A stretch of DNA of 64,000 bases from contig NZ_CP151275.1 of the NCBI RefSeq assembly GCF_038235435.1, positions 2,232,001 through 2,296,000 of the forward strand. Direction: 5' to 3'. The DNA comes from Niveibacterium sp. SC-1. Lineage in GTDB: Bacteria > Pseudomonadota > Gammaproteobacteria > Burkholderiales > Rhodocyclaceae. Below the pieces are notes generated by a model that worked only from the letters and a program-made list of their open reading frames with translations, did not search any database and had not been told where the DNA came from. Within the stretch, counting starts at the first letter, position 1. Each line of letters starts with the position of its first letter. Shown in pieces: positions 56,998-64,000 of the stretch. A program made the position numbers and the translations under genes.

Positions 56998-58623
56998 GTG
57001 CGGCCATTGTGCCGCAGCGTCCGGTCTTGTGCAGCGGCCGCGCGGCAGGCGCTGCGGTACGCGGCGGTCTGTACCGCCGCGGCGCTCGCCACGGCCTGCG
57101 GCAGCCTGCCTTCCAAGCCAGCTCCGTCAGGCGAAAAGGTTGCCGCCAGCACAGGGGAGCGCGGGCCGGAAACTGCGCTCCAGCGCACCGTACGCAGCTC
57201 GTTGGGCGAGTCGCAGGACTCCGGCTTCCGGCTCCTGCCGCTGGGTGTCTATTCGCTCGACGCGCGGGTGCAGCTGATCCACCGTGCTCAGCGCAGCCTG
57301 GACCTGCAGTACTACTACCTCGCCGACGACAGTTCCGGGCGCCTGATCCTCGACCAGCTGATGCGTGCCGCGGCGCGCGGCGTGCGAGTGCGTCTGCTGA
57401 TCGACGACCTGCATACCGCCGAGGTCGATGGGCTGCTGCATGCGCTGGCGGGCCTGCCCAATTTCGAGGTGCGGCTCTTCAACCCGTTCTGTTGCGGGCG
57501 CAGCCACCTCGCGACGCGGGTCGCGAGCTCGCTGTTCGATATCTCGCGCATCGACCACCGCATGCACAACAAGCTGCTGGTGGCCGACGAGGCGATGGCG
57601 ATCGTCGGCGGCCGCAACATCGCGGACGAGTACTTCACCCGCAATCCGCTGCAGAACTTCGTGGACATGGACGTGTTGATTGCCGGCCCGGTCGTGTCAC
57701 AACTGGCGGCGAGCTTCCTGCGCTACTGGGACAGCGAACCGGCTTACGACATCACCATCCTGCATGGGGGCGACGCGGACAGCGAGACCCTTGCTGGCGT
57801 GAAGGCGCATCTGAGCGGCGCAGACGGGGATGGCATGCTCGCGAACCTGCCGCCTTTCGACGTGCTGGGCTACGAACCAATCGGTCACGAACTCGACGCG
57901 GGGCGCGTCGCCTTTACGTCGGGGCCCGCGCACGCACATGCCGATCCGCCCGAGAAGGTGCAGCCACACGAGCAGGAGTGGATCGACGCCAACAGCGTTC
58001 TGGGCCGCATGCGCATTCTCATGGCGGAGGCCAAGCGCGAAGTGGTGCTCACATCGCCCTATCTGGTGCCACGCGCCCGCGGCGTGGAGATGCTGCGCGC
58101 GCTGCATGAGCGCGGGGTAAAGGTGGTGATCCTCACCAACTCGTTGGCGGCCAACGACTCGGGCATCGTGCACACCGGCTACGCGCGCTACCGGCCCGAC
58201 CTGCTGCGCTACGGCGTTGACCTGTATGAACTGAGTCCCGGTCCGACCTTCGGAAGCAAACAGATCAACCCGGGTTCCAAGCCGTCCTCGTCGGGCAGCC
58301 TGCATGCCAAGCTCGCCGTCATCGACCGCAGCATGGTGCTGGTGGGCTCGGCCAACCTCGATCCCCGTTCGGCCGACGAGAACACTGAACTGGGCGTGGC
58401 GGTCGACAGCCCGGCGCTGGCCCGCGAACTCCTGCACGTGATCAACATCAGCCGCCTGCAGAGTGCCTACCGCGTGCGCTTCGGAGCGGACGGGAAGACC
58501 CTGGAGTGGCTCAGCTTCAGCGAGGGCGACGAGAAGGTCTTCATCGAGGAACCGGAGTCCACCTTCTGGAGCCGCATCAGCACCTGGCTGCTGGCGCCAC
58601 TGATTCCGGAAAAGCTACTTTGA
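56998..58623 (+). CDS. phospholipase D / cardiolipin synthase-like lipoprotein
   Basis: About 541-residue member of the phospholipase D superfamily. It has a lipoprotein-type signal with the lipobox LATAC. Two HKD motifs are visible: HNKLLVADEAMAIVGGRNIA and HAKLAVIDRSMVLVGSANLD. The architecture resembles ClsC-type cardiolipin synthases. The start is uncertain: the open frame begins at 56818, and GTG 56998, TTG 57007 and ATG 56962 are candidates. 56998 is chosen because it gives the shortest credible pre-signal and avoids overlap with the divergent peroxiredoxin gene. Confidence 0.82.
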   Translation: MRPLCRSVRSCAAAARQALRYAAVCTAAALATACGSLPSKPAPSGEKVAASTGERGPETALQRTVRSSLGESQDSGFRLLPLGVYSLDARVQLIHRAQRSLDLQYYYLADDSSGRLILDQLMRAAARGVRVRLLIDDLHTAEVDGLLHALAGLPNFEVRLFNPFCCGRSHLATRVASSLFDISRIDHRMHNKLLVADEAMAIVGGRNIADEYFTRNPLQNFVDMDVLIAGPVVSQLAASFLRYWDSEPAYDITILHGGDADSETLAGVKAHLSGADGDGMLANLPPFDVLGYEPIGHELDAGRVAFTSGPAHAHADPPEKVQPHEQEWIDANSVLGRMRILMAEAKREVVLTSPYLVPRARGVEMLRALHERGVKVVILTNSLAANDSGIVHTGYARYRPDLLRYGVDLYELSPGPTFGSKQINPGSKPSSSGSLHAKLAVIDRSMVLVGSANLDPRSADENTELGVAVDSPALARELLHVINISRLQSAYRVRFGADGKTLEWLSFSEGDEKVFIEEPESTFWSRISTWLLAPLIPEKLL

Positions 58624-58631
58624 GGAAATGA

Positions 58632-58659
58632 AACGGCGCCGTCGCAAGACGGCGCCGTT
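58632..58659. terminator. bidirectional terminator between phospholipase D and desulfurase genes
   Basis: Stem AACGGCGCCGTC (58632-58643), GCAA loop, GACGGCGCCGTT (58648-58659). It lies between convergent genes. On the minus strand the stem is followed by TTTCATTTCC, so it best serves the encapsulin operon; on the plus strand the T-run is weak. Confidence 0.85.
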
Positions 58660-58678
58660 CGTCCCTCGGGTGCCTGCC

Positions 58679-60604
58679 TCAGCGAGCGCCGAGGCGACCC
58701 TTGTCGTGCGTGAGTCGGTGCAGCACCGAGATCAGCCGGTCGACTTCCTCGCAGGTGTTGTAGAAGGCCAGCGAGGGCCGCACGGAGGTTTCGACGCCGA
58801 AGCGACGCAGGATCGGCTGCGCACAATGGTGGCCGGTGCGCACCGCAATGCCTTCGCGGTTCAAGGCCTTGCCGACTTCTTCGGTCGTGTAGCCGCTCAG
58901 CACGAAGGAGGCGACGCTGGCCTTGTCGGCAGCGGTACCGATGAGGCGGATGCCTCGCACCGTCTTGAGCCCCTGCGTGGCATAGGCCAGCAGGTCGTGC
59001 TCATAGCGGCCGATGTTCTCGATGCCGATGCGCTCCACATAGTCCAGTGCCGCGCCCAGACCGACCGCGTCCGCGATGTTGCCGGTGCCGGCCTCGAAGC
59101 GGTTGGGCGGCGGCTGATACACGGTGCGCTCGAAGGTCACGTCCGCAATCATGTTGCCGCCGCCTTGCCACGGGGGCATGTGTTCGAGCACCGCGCGCTT
59201 GCCATAGACCGCGCCGATACCGGTGGGGCCGAAGATCTTGTGGCCGGAGAAGACGAAGAAGTCCGCGTCGATCTCCTGCACATTCACCCGCATGTGCGAC
59301 ACAGATTGCGCGCCGTCGACCAGGGCCTTGGCGCCGACGCCGTGCGCCATGGCCACGATCTCCTTCACCGGCGTGACGGTGCCCAGTGCGTTGGAGACCT
59401 GGGTCACCGCGACGATCTTCACCTTGTCGGTGATGAGCTTGCGCGCTTCGTCGAGCAGGATCTGACCGCTGTCATCCACCGGGATCACGCGCAGCTTCGC
59501 GCCCTTTTCGGCAGCCAGCTGCTGCCAGGGCACGATGTTGGCGTGGTGCTCCAGGTGCGAGACCACGATCTCATCGCCTTCGTGCACGTTCTGCACGCCC
59601 CAGCTCTTGGCGATCAGGTTGATCGCCTCGGTGGTGCCGCGCACGAAGATGATCTCTTCGGCCGAACCCGCCCCGATGAAGCGTGCCACTTTGCTCCGAG
59701 CCGCCTCGTAGGCATCCGTCGCCCGTGCCGCCAGCTCATGCGCGGCTCGGTGGATGTTGGAGTTCTCGTGGGCGTAGAAGTAGGCGAGCCGATCGATCAC
59801 CGCCTGCGGCTTGTGCGTGGTGGCGGCGTTGTCGAACCAGACCAGCGGCTTGCCATTCACGCGCTCTTGGAGGATGGGAAAGTCACGCCGGATCGCGTTC
59901 ACATCGAAGGGCGGATGGCCGCTCGCCTGCGCCGCGGGAACGCGACCATTCTCTCCGCGTGTGAGGTCGGTGAAGTAGAACCACTGCTCGCTCTTCGGCG
60001 CCTCCGGTGCGGGGGCAGATGACGCGGGCGTCGTGGGCGCGGAGGAGCCGCCGCCCAGCAAGGCGCGCAACGTGTCTTCGCCCGGCAGGCCGAAGCTGCG
60101 CGCGGTGACACGATCCTCGCCGGGCAGCTCGATAGGTGCCGCTGCCGGCAAGGCGCTGGCCTCGCCGAGGAAGTAGTAGGGTGACGAGGGCGGCTGCGCT
60201 GGCGGCTGGACCGGCGCGGAGGCCGGTGCATGCGGCCGTTCGATGCCCGGCAGTGCAGCGGCATAGGCCTCCGGCACGCCCGGACCCGCGCCGCGTGGTG
60301 CGGCCGACTGCGCCAGCGTGTCGGGTGTGCCGGTCGGCGTGGTGGCGTTCGGGGCGATATGCGGCGCGCGATTGCCGAGCGCGAGTTCCGGCTCCGGCGC
60401 TTGCGGCGCGGCTGCGAGCTGCGAGGGCGCGTTCAGATGGCTCAGGCCCGAGGGCAGGCCGCCGGCGGCCGACGTGCCCGGCAGGGCAGCGAAGAACTCG
60501 CTGGCAAGGCGCGCCAGGTCAGCCACGTCGGGCAGGCCTGGCGGTGCAAGCCCGGCTACGCCCAGCCCACCCGGCAGATCACTTGTAGGTGTCGGGATAG
60601 TCAT
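58679..60604 (-). CDS. Family 2A encapsulin cargo: cysteine desulfurase with disordered leader
   Basis: 641 residues. Residues 1-230 are Pro/Ala/Gly-rich and look disordered, with short ordered patches: DLARLASEFFAALP (29-42), PYYFLGEA (142-149), a repeated LPGED (160-164 and 173-177) with FGLPGEDTLRALLG, and SEQWFYFTD (205-213). The rest is a SufS-type pyridoxal-phosphate cysteine desulfurase starting FDVNAIRRDFPILQERVNGK; Lys456 (SGHKIFGPTG) binds the cofactor and Cys594 (RTGHHCAQPIL) is the persulfide cysteine. Such leaders target the enzyme into Family 2A encapsulin shells. It removes sulfur from cysteine as a sulfane. The start overlaps the shell gene's end by 26 bases. Confidence 0.94.
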   Translation of the reverse strand: MTIPTPTSDLPGGLGVAGLAPPGLPDVADLARLASEFFAALPGTSAAGGLPSGLSHLNAPSQLAAAPQAPEPELALGNRAPHIAPNATTPTGTPDTLAQSAAPRGAGPGVPEAYAAALPGIERPHAPASAPVQPPAQPPSSPYYFLGEASALPAAAPIELPGEDRVTARSFGLPGEDTLRALLGGGSSAPTTPASSAPAPEAPKSEQWFYFTDLTRGENGRVPAAQASGHPPFDVNAIRRDFPILQERVNGKPLVWFDNAATTHKPQAVIDRLAYFYAHENSNIHRAAHELAARATDAYEAARSKVARFIGAGSAEEIIFVRGTTEAINLIAKSWGVQNVHEGDEIVVSHLEHHANIVPWQQLAAEKGAKLRVIPVDDSGQILLDEARKLITDKVKIVAVTQVSNALGTVTPVKEIVAMAHGVGAKALVDGAQSVSHMRVNVQEIDADFFVFSGHKIFGPTGIGAVYGKRAVLEHMPPWQGGGNMIADVTFERTVYQPPPNRFEAGTGNIADAVGLGAALDYVERIGIENIGRYEHDLLAYATQGLKTVRGIRLIGTAADKASVASFVLSGYTTEEVGKALNREGIAVRTGHHCAQPILRRFGVETSVRPSLAFYNTCEEVDRLISVLHRLTHDKGRLGAR

Positions 60605-61508
60605 GGAACTTGCCGATCTCCACGTCGTCCAGGATGGCCAGCGCATCAGGCGTTTGCACGGCCAGCGAGCAATACAGCGAGATGAGGTAGGAAGCGATGG
60701 CGTTGCGGCTGATGCCCATGAAGCGTACCGACAGGCCCGGGCTCTGCTCGCCCGCGAGGCCTGGCTGGTAGAGACCGACCACGCCCTGGCGCTTGTCGCC
60801 CACGCGCAGCAGCAGGATCTTGGTCTTGCCGTCGGCCACAGGCACCTTGTCCGAGGGGATCAGCGGGAGGCCGCGCCAGGTCAGGAACTGGGAGCCGAAG
60901 AGCGACACCGTGGGCGGCGGCACGCCGCGGCGGGTGCACTCGCGGCCGAAAGCGGCGATGGCGAGCGGGTGCGTCAAGAAGAAGGCGGGCTCTTTCCACA
61001 CCTTGGTCAGCAGTTCGTCGAGGTCATCCGGGGTCGGCGCGCCGGTCAGCGGGAAGACGCGCTGCTCTTCGGCCACGTTGGCGATCAGGCCGTAGTCCGG
61101 GTTGTTGATCAGTTCGGATTCCTGGCGCTCCTTGATCGTCTCGATCGTCAGGCGCAGCTGCTCCTTGATCTGGTCGTGCGGGCTGCTGTAGAGGTCCGAA
61201 ACGCGCGTATGCACGTCAAGGATGGTCGTTACCGCATTGAGGAAGTACTCGCGCGGCTGCTCCTCGTAGTCGACGAAGGTCTGCGGCAATTCGGACTCAT
61301 CGCGCTGGGTGCAGGCGACCTGCACGTTGAGCGGATTCTTGACCTGGTTGAGGCGATAGATGCCCGCCTCGACCGGCAGCCACTGCAGCAGGTGCGTGAG
61401 CCATCGCGGGGTGATGATCGACAGCTGGGGAACGGTCTTGGTGGCGTTCGCCAACTGGCGTGCGGCGTTGTCGCCCAATGCCAGCTGGGCGTCTTTTGTG
61501 TCGGCCAT
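60579..61508 (-). CDS. Family 2A encapsulin nanocompartment shell protein
   Basis: 309-residue HK97-fold shell protein of the SrpI type. Characteristic stretches are RWLTHLLQWLPVEAGIYRLN, REYFLNAVTTILDVHTRVSD, TVSLFGSQFLTWRGLPLIPS, KTKILLLRVGDKRQGVVGLY and LSVRFMGISRNAIASYLISL. Family 2A shells form small icosahedral compartments that hold cysteine desulfurase; related systems in Synechococcus and Acinetobacter are tied to sulfur starvation and sulfur storage. Length is normal for the family. The ribosome site GGGAG is six bases before ATG 61508. The cargo gene follows directly. Confidence 0.96.
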   Translation of the reverse strand: MADTKDAQLALGDNAARQLANATKTVPQLSIITPRWLTHLLQWLPVEAGIYRLNQVKNPLNVQVACTQRDESELPQTFVDYEEQPREYFLNAVTTILDVHTRVSDLYSSPHDQIKEQLRLTIETIKERQESELINNPDYGLIANVAEEQRVFPLTGAPTPDDLDELLTKVWKEPAFFLTHPLAIAAFGRECTRRGVPPPTVSLFGSQFLTWRGLPLIPSDKVPVADGKTKILLLRVGDKRQGVVGLYQPGLAGEQSPGLSVRFMGISRNAIASYLISLYCSLAVQTPDALAILDDVEIGKFHDYPDTYK

Positions 61509-61612
61509 GAGTACTCCCTAATAAGGAAACGGAAGAAAGATATGAGCAAGTGTTAGAAGCTTGTGGGCCGGGTGCCGACAGCTCAACCGGCTATAGCCAT
61601 CAGGAGGGGCTT
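61509..61612 (-). promoter_or_regulatory. shell gene leader with a small palindrome
   Basis: About 100 bases between the XRE regulator and the shell gene, less GC-rich near 61520-61550 than the surroundings. GGCTATAGCC (61589-61598) is a perfect 10-base palindrome and may be an operator for the regulator. A separate promoter for shell and cargo from here is possible. All of this is inference from position and symmetry. Confidence 0.4.
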
Positions 61613-61876
61613 TCAGGCTTCGTGGCGGCCTGCGCCGCGCGCGGCGTCCTCGCAACTCGCGATCAATACGGAGAGGCGCAGGCCGAAGGCGCTGGCGATC
61701 TTCGAGGCGCTGACGAGGGAGGGAATCACGCGGCCCCGCTCGATCTCTCCGAGGTAGGTGCGATTCAGGTCCGCGTGCTCGGCGAGACGCTCCTGCGACC
61801 AGCCGCGCTCGCTGCGCAGGTCGCGGACCACGCGGCCGAAGCGCACTTCGTCTACCGGCAGGTCAACCAGACGCAT
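61613..61876 (-). CDS. XRE-family helix-turn-helix regulator
   Basis: 87-residue Cro/CI-type DNA-binding protein. The helix-turn-helix is RFGRVVRDLRSERGWSQERL, AEHADLNRTYLGEIERGRVI and SLVSASKIASAFGLRLSVLI. It has no extra domain. ATG 61876 overlaps the acetyltransferase stop by 14 bases; an upstream in-frame start at 61903 lies deep inside that gene and is less likely. Its place inside the encapsulin operon, just before the shell gene, suggests local control of shell and cargo. Confidence 0.88.
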   Translation of the reverse strand: MRLVDLPVDEVRFGRVVRDLRSERGWSQERLAEHADLNRTYLGEIERGRVIPSLVSASKIASAFGLRLSVLIASCEDAARGAGRHEA

Positions 61877-62876
61877 GGCCGCTCTCCGCGCTTGCGGCCG
61901 CAAGGCTCGCGGCCGGCGCGGCGCCTTCGCCCGCGATCGATTCCTGGCGGCTGCTCGCCTGACTCACCTTGCTGCCCGCCGGCACGCTGCGCGTGAGCCA
62001 GACGTTGCCGCCGATGGACGAGCCCGCCCCGATGGTGATGCGGCCCAGGATGGTGGCGCCCGCGTAGATCACGACGTCGTCCTCCACCATGGGGTGGCGG
62101 GGCGCGCCCTTGAGCAGTCCGCCCGATTCGTCCTTCTCGAAGCGCTTGGCGCCCAGGGTGACCGCCTGGTAGATCCGCACCCGCTCGCCGATCACGGCCG
62201 TCTCGCCGACCACCACGCCAGTGCCGTGGTCGATGAAGAGCCCGGCGCCGATCTGCGCGCCAGGATGGATATCGATCCCCGTTTCGGAGTGCGCGAGCTC
62301 GGCGATGATCCGTGCCACCAGGGGCACGCCCAGGCGGTAGAGACGATGTGCGATCCGGTGGCGGATCAGCGCATGCACGCCGGGGTAGCAGAGCAGCACC
62401 TCGTCGACGCTGCGCGCCGCGGGATCGCCGCGAAAGGCGGCTTCGACGTCGGCGTCGAGCAGGCGACGTACATCGGGCAAGGTGTGGGCAAAGGCCTGGA
62501 CGATGCTGATGGCGTTGAGCTCGATCTGGGCCGCCGAAACCTGCTCATGGCGGGCCGCATACACCAGCTCCAGCCGAACCTGGCGCAGGAGCGCATTGAA
62601 GGCGGTGTCCAGCGTGTGGCCGATGTAGTAGTTCTCGCTCTCCTGGCGCAGATCCGGCGGCCCCAGGCGCATCGGGAAGAGGGCGCCGCACAGCTGCGTC
62701 ACGACCTCGCGCAGGGTTTCGCCGGAAGGCAGCTCGCGTCCGCCGCTGTCGCGGCTGCGATGCTGTCGGGCTCGCCAGCTCTGGCGGGCGGCATGCAGTT
62801 CCTCGACGATGCGGCCGAGGTCCCAGTTCGTCTGGGCTTGTTGCAGGTGACCGGCGCTGTTTTCGTCTGCGCTCAT
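61863..62876 (-). CDS. epsC: serine O-acetyltransferase, EpsC type
   Basis: 337-residue serine acetyltransferase with left-handed beta-helix hexapeptide repeats. Active-site segments are ETGIDIHPGAQIGAGLFIDH, HGTGVVVGETAVIGE and ILGRITIGAGSSIGGNVWLT; the N-terminal helical region of about 180 residues is longer than in CysE. It forms O-acetylserine from serine and acetyl-CoA, the carbon precursor of cysteine. In the encapsulin operon it would supply cysteine for the desulfurase cargo. EpsC-type enzymes often accompany Family 2A encapsulins. Confidence 0.93.
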   Translation of the reverse strand: MSADENSAGHLQQAQTNWDLGRIVEELHAARQSWRARQHRSRDSGGRELPSGETLREVVTQLCGALFPMRLGPPDLRQESENYYIGHTLDTAFNALLRQVRLELVYAARHEQVSAAQIELNAISIVQAFAHTLPDVRRLLDADVEAAFRGDPAARSVDEVLLCYPGVHALIRHRIAHRLYRLGVPLVARIIAELAHSETGIDIHPGAQIGAGLFIDHGTGVVVGETAVIGERVRIYQAVTLGAKRFEKDESGGLLKGAPRHPMVEDDVVIYAGATILGRITIGAGSSIGGNVWLTRSVPAGSKVSQASSRQESIAGEGAAPAASLAAASAESGHASG

Positions 62877-63011
62877 GTTCTTCGACTCCCATTCGGCTCA
62901 AGAGAGGCCAGCCACCGCCGTGCTGTTGCCTGGGGGTCGGCGGAAGGCTGGTCGTGCGAATCTGGTGCAGCGGCTGTGGCCTTCGGATCGGGGCTTCGGG
63001 CGTCTGCTGGA

Positions 63012-63533
63012 TCAGTCCTGGACCCACGGCAGGCCGTGATGCCGCCAGCCGTCCTGGTGACCGCGCTGCCCTTGCGTATCGAGTTCCCCCTCGAAGCCTT
63101 CGAGCACGTTGAATGCCTGCGTGAAGCCCGCCTTGGTTGCCGCTTCGGCGGCGGCGGCCGAGCGCTTTCCACTGCGGCACAGGAGCAGCACGACGGCGTC
63201 CTTCGGGACCTTGGCTTCCAGCTCGCGGGCAAAGCGCGGATTGCGCAACATCGCGGTGCCAGTCATCCAGGCCACGTGCAGACTCTCCGGCACGTGGCCG
63301 ACGAACTTGCGCTCCTCTGCGGTGCGGACATCGACAAGGACGGCGGCGCCATTGCTGAAAAGTGTCCAGGCATCCTGCGGAGCGAGGCTCCCGGCGAAGG
63401 ACAGGCAGTCTGCCTGACCGCGTGCGCGGGCGTTGGCGAGAAGCGCTTGCAGGTCGGCGACATCGGCGTGCTGGGGCGCGGACTGTGCGGGGCTGCGCGT
63501 TTCCTGATGGCTAAAGGCAGCGAGAGCGGACAT
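63012..63533 (-). CDS. rhodanese-like sulfurtransferase
   Basis: 173-residue single-domain rhodanese. The active loop is CRSGKRS with Cys119 as the likely persulfide carrier. VLVDVRTAEERKFVGHVPES and AWMTGTAMLRNPRF are typical, and the C-terminus DGWRHHGLPWVQD is a feature of a group often found with encapsulin operons. It probably moves sulfane sulfur to or from the compartment. ATG 63533 is chosen with AAGGATGG upstream; it is the first gene of the leftward operon, 135 bases before the acetyltransferase. Confidence 0.92.
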   Translation of the reverse strand: MSALAAFSHQETRSPAQSAPQHADVADLQALLANARARGQADCLSFAGSLAPQDAWTLFSNGAAVLVDVRTAEERKFVGHVPESLHVAWMTGTAMLRNPRFARELEAKVPKDAVVLLLCRSGKRSAAAAEAATKAGFTQAFNVLEGFEGELDTQGQRGHQDGWRHHGLPWVQD

Positions 63534-63888
63534 GGCTATTCCATCCTTTCTCAAGGAGAGTTGCGTACTGGCATGGTTGCTTGGGGGACCGCGCAGCTCG
63601 GGTCGGGTCTGCAACGGCAGCCACAAGACTAGGGACGCCCCAGGAGGAGCGGAACGATTGTTTTCTTCGCTGCTTATGCCTGTGGCGAAGCTGTGTTTAT
63701 GCAGATCCGGCGCGCCGGCACCCGGTTGCAACGGCGCGGGAAGCAGTGCGGAAGCCGCGTCACGGCAATCGCCTGATCCTTGCGCCCGCGCAAGCGGTCA
63801 TGGATGCTCTCTCGGCGACAATCTCGGGCTGCGGCTGGCGACGCGCTGCGGCGCCATTTGCCAGGCCATTTGAGGGAGAAGTCTGGAA
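63534..63888. promoter_or_regulatory. divergent intergenic region of the encapsulin operon
   Basis: About 355 bases between the rhodanese start and the divergent lipoprotein start. It should contain the main promoter of the encapsulin operon and that of the lipoprotein. I could not identify a specific regulator site such as a CysB box by eye. Overlapping short frames here are not credible genes. Confidence 0.45.
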
Positions 63889-64000
63889 ATGAAATCTCGT
63901 GCATTCGGGCTGATCGTGGCGACCGTGCTGGGCTTCGCCCTGGTCGCGTGCGGCAAACAGGACAACGCGGGCGCTCCGGCATCGGGGGCGGCGGCCAGGA
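63889..64000 (+). CDS. lipoprotein, 5' end only
   Basis: 37 residues are visible, then the window ends. The sequence MKSRAFGLIVATVLGFALVA ends in the lipobox cysteine (LVAC), then GKQDNAGAPASGAAAR. It is clearly a lipoprotein signal, preceded by GAGGGAGAAG. Many periplasmic substrate-binding proteins start this way, and a sulfur-compound transporter would fit next to the encapsulin operon, but nothing in the visible part shows the function. Confidence 0.7.
   Translation, partial: MKSRAFGLIVATVLGFALVACGKQDNAGAPASGAAAR

Noticed and set aside
60579..61508. Phage major capsid protein
   Set aside because: The HK97-type fold could suggest a prophage, but the sequence matches the SrpI-type encapsulin, the neighbour is a desulfurase with a loading leader, and no other phage genes are present.

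Overview
The window is about 64 kb of GC-rich bacterial chromosome. The gene content and order fit a betaproteobacterium, most likely in or near the Rhodocyclales: mfd with ispD-ispF; a citric-acid-cycle block of acnB, CitE-like lyase, mdh, GntR regulator, sdhCDAB-sdhE, gltA, sucA, sucB, lpdA; then zapE. The assignment rests on recognised protein families and gene order, not on a computed phylogeny. I saw no rRNA, tRNA, CRISPR array, transposase or prophage.

Region by region. 1-0.8 kb: N-terminal part of mfd. 1.1-13.9 kb: an accessory stretch between mfd and ispD, which are usually neighbours in betaproteobacteria. It holds two chemoreceptors; a divergent pair of a short-chain dehydrogenase lacking its catalytic lysine and an ECF sigma factor with a SnoaL-like tail, plus a monooxygenase-fold protein; a two-gene unit of a small helical protein and a STAND/NB-ARC ATPase that share a short sequence motif; a SprA-like metalloprotease; and a complete AmmeMemoRadiSam set followed by a hydrolase-fold protein that has lost its catalytic residues. 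14-15.7 kb: ispD-ispF-thpR. 16.6-24.9 kb: glycogen operon glgP-glgB-glgX-malQ closed by a clear terminator. 25-31.3 kb: mtfA, relA, a YccS-like membrane protein and an unknown anchored protein. 31.4-48.1 kb: the citric-acid-cycle region, arranged as two divergent transcription units around a perfect 14-bp palindrome upstream of the GntR gene. 48.2-58.6 kb: zapE, a DinG/YoaA helicase, a DedA-rhodanese fusion, ribA, pirin and OsmC, an esterase-like hydrolase, an exported peroxiredoxin and a phospholipase-D lipoprotein.

58.7-63.5 kb is the most striking part: a leftward operon for a Family 2A encapsulin nanocompartment. In transcription order it encodes a rhodanese, an EpsC-type serine acetyltransferase, an XRE-family regulator, the encapsulin shell, and a cysteine desulfurase cargo with a roughly 230-residue low-complexity leader. 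The enzymes suggest a route from serine to cysteine to sulfane sulfur held inside a protein shell. A lipoprotein gene starts divergently and leaves the window.

The strongest candidates for new biology are the small-protein/STAND ATPase pair (7.2-9.9 kb), the layout and leader motifs of the encapsulin operon, and the inactive-looking hydrolase attached to the AmmeMemoRadiSam genes.
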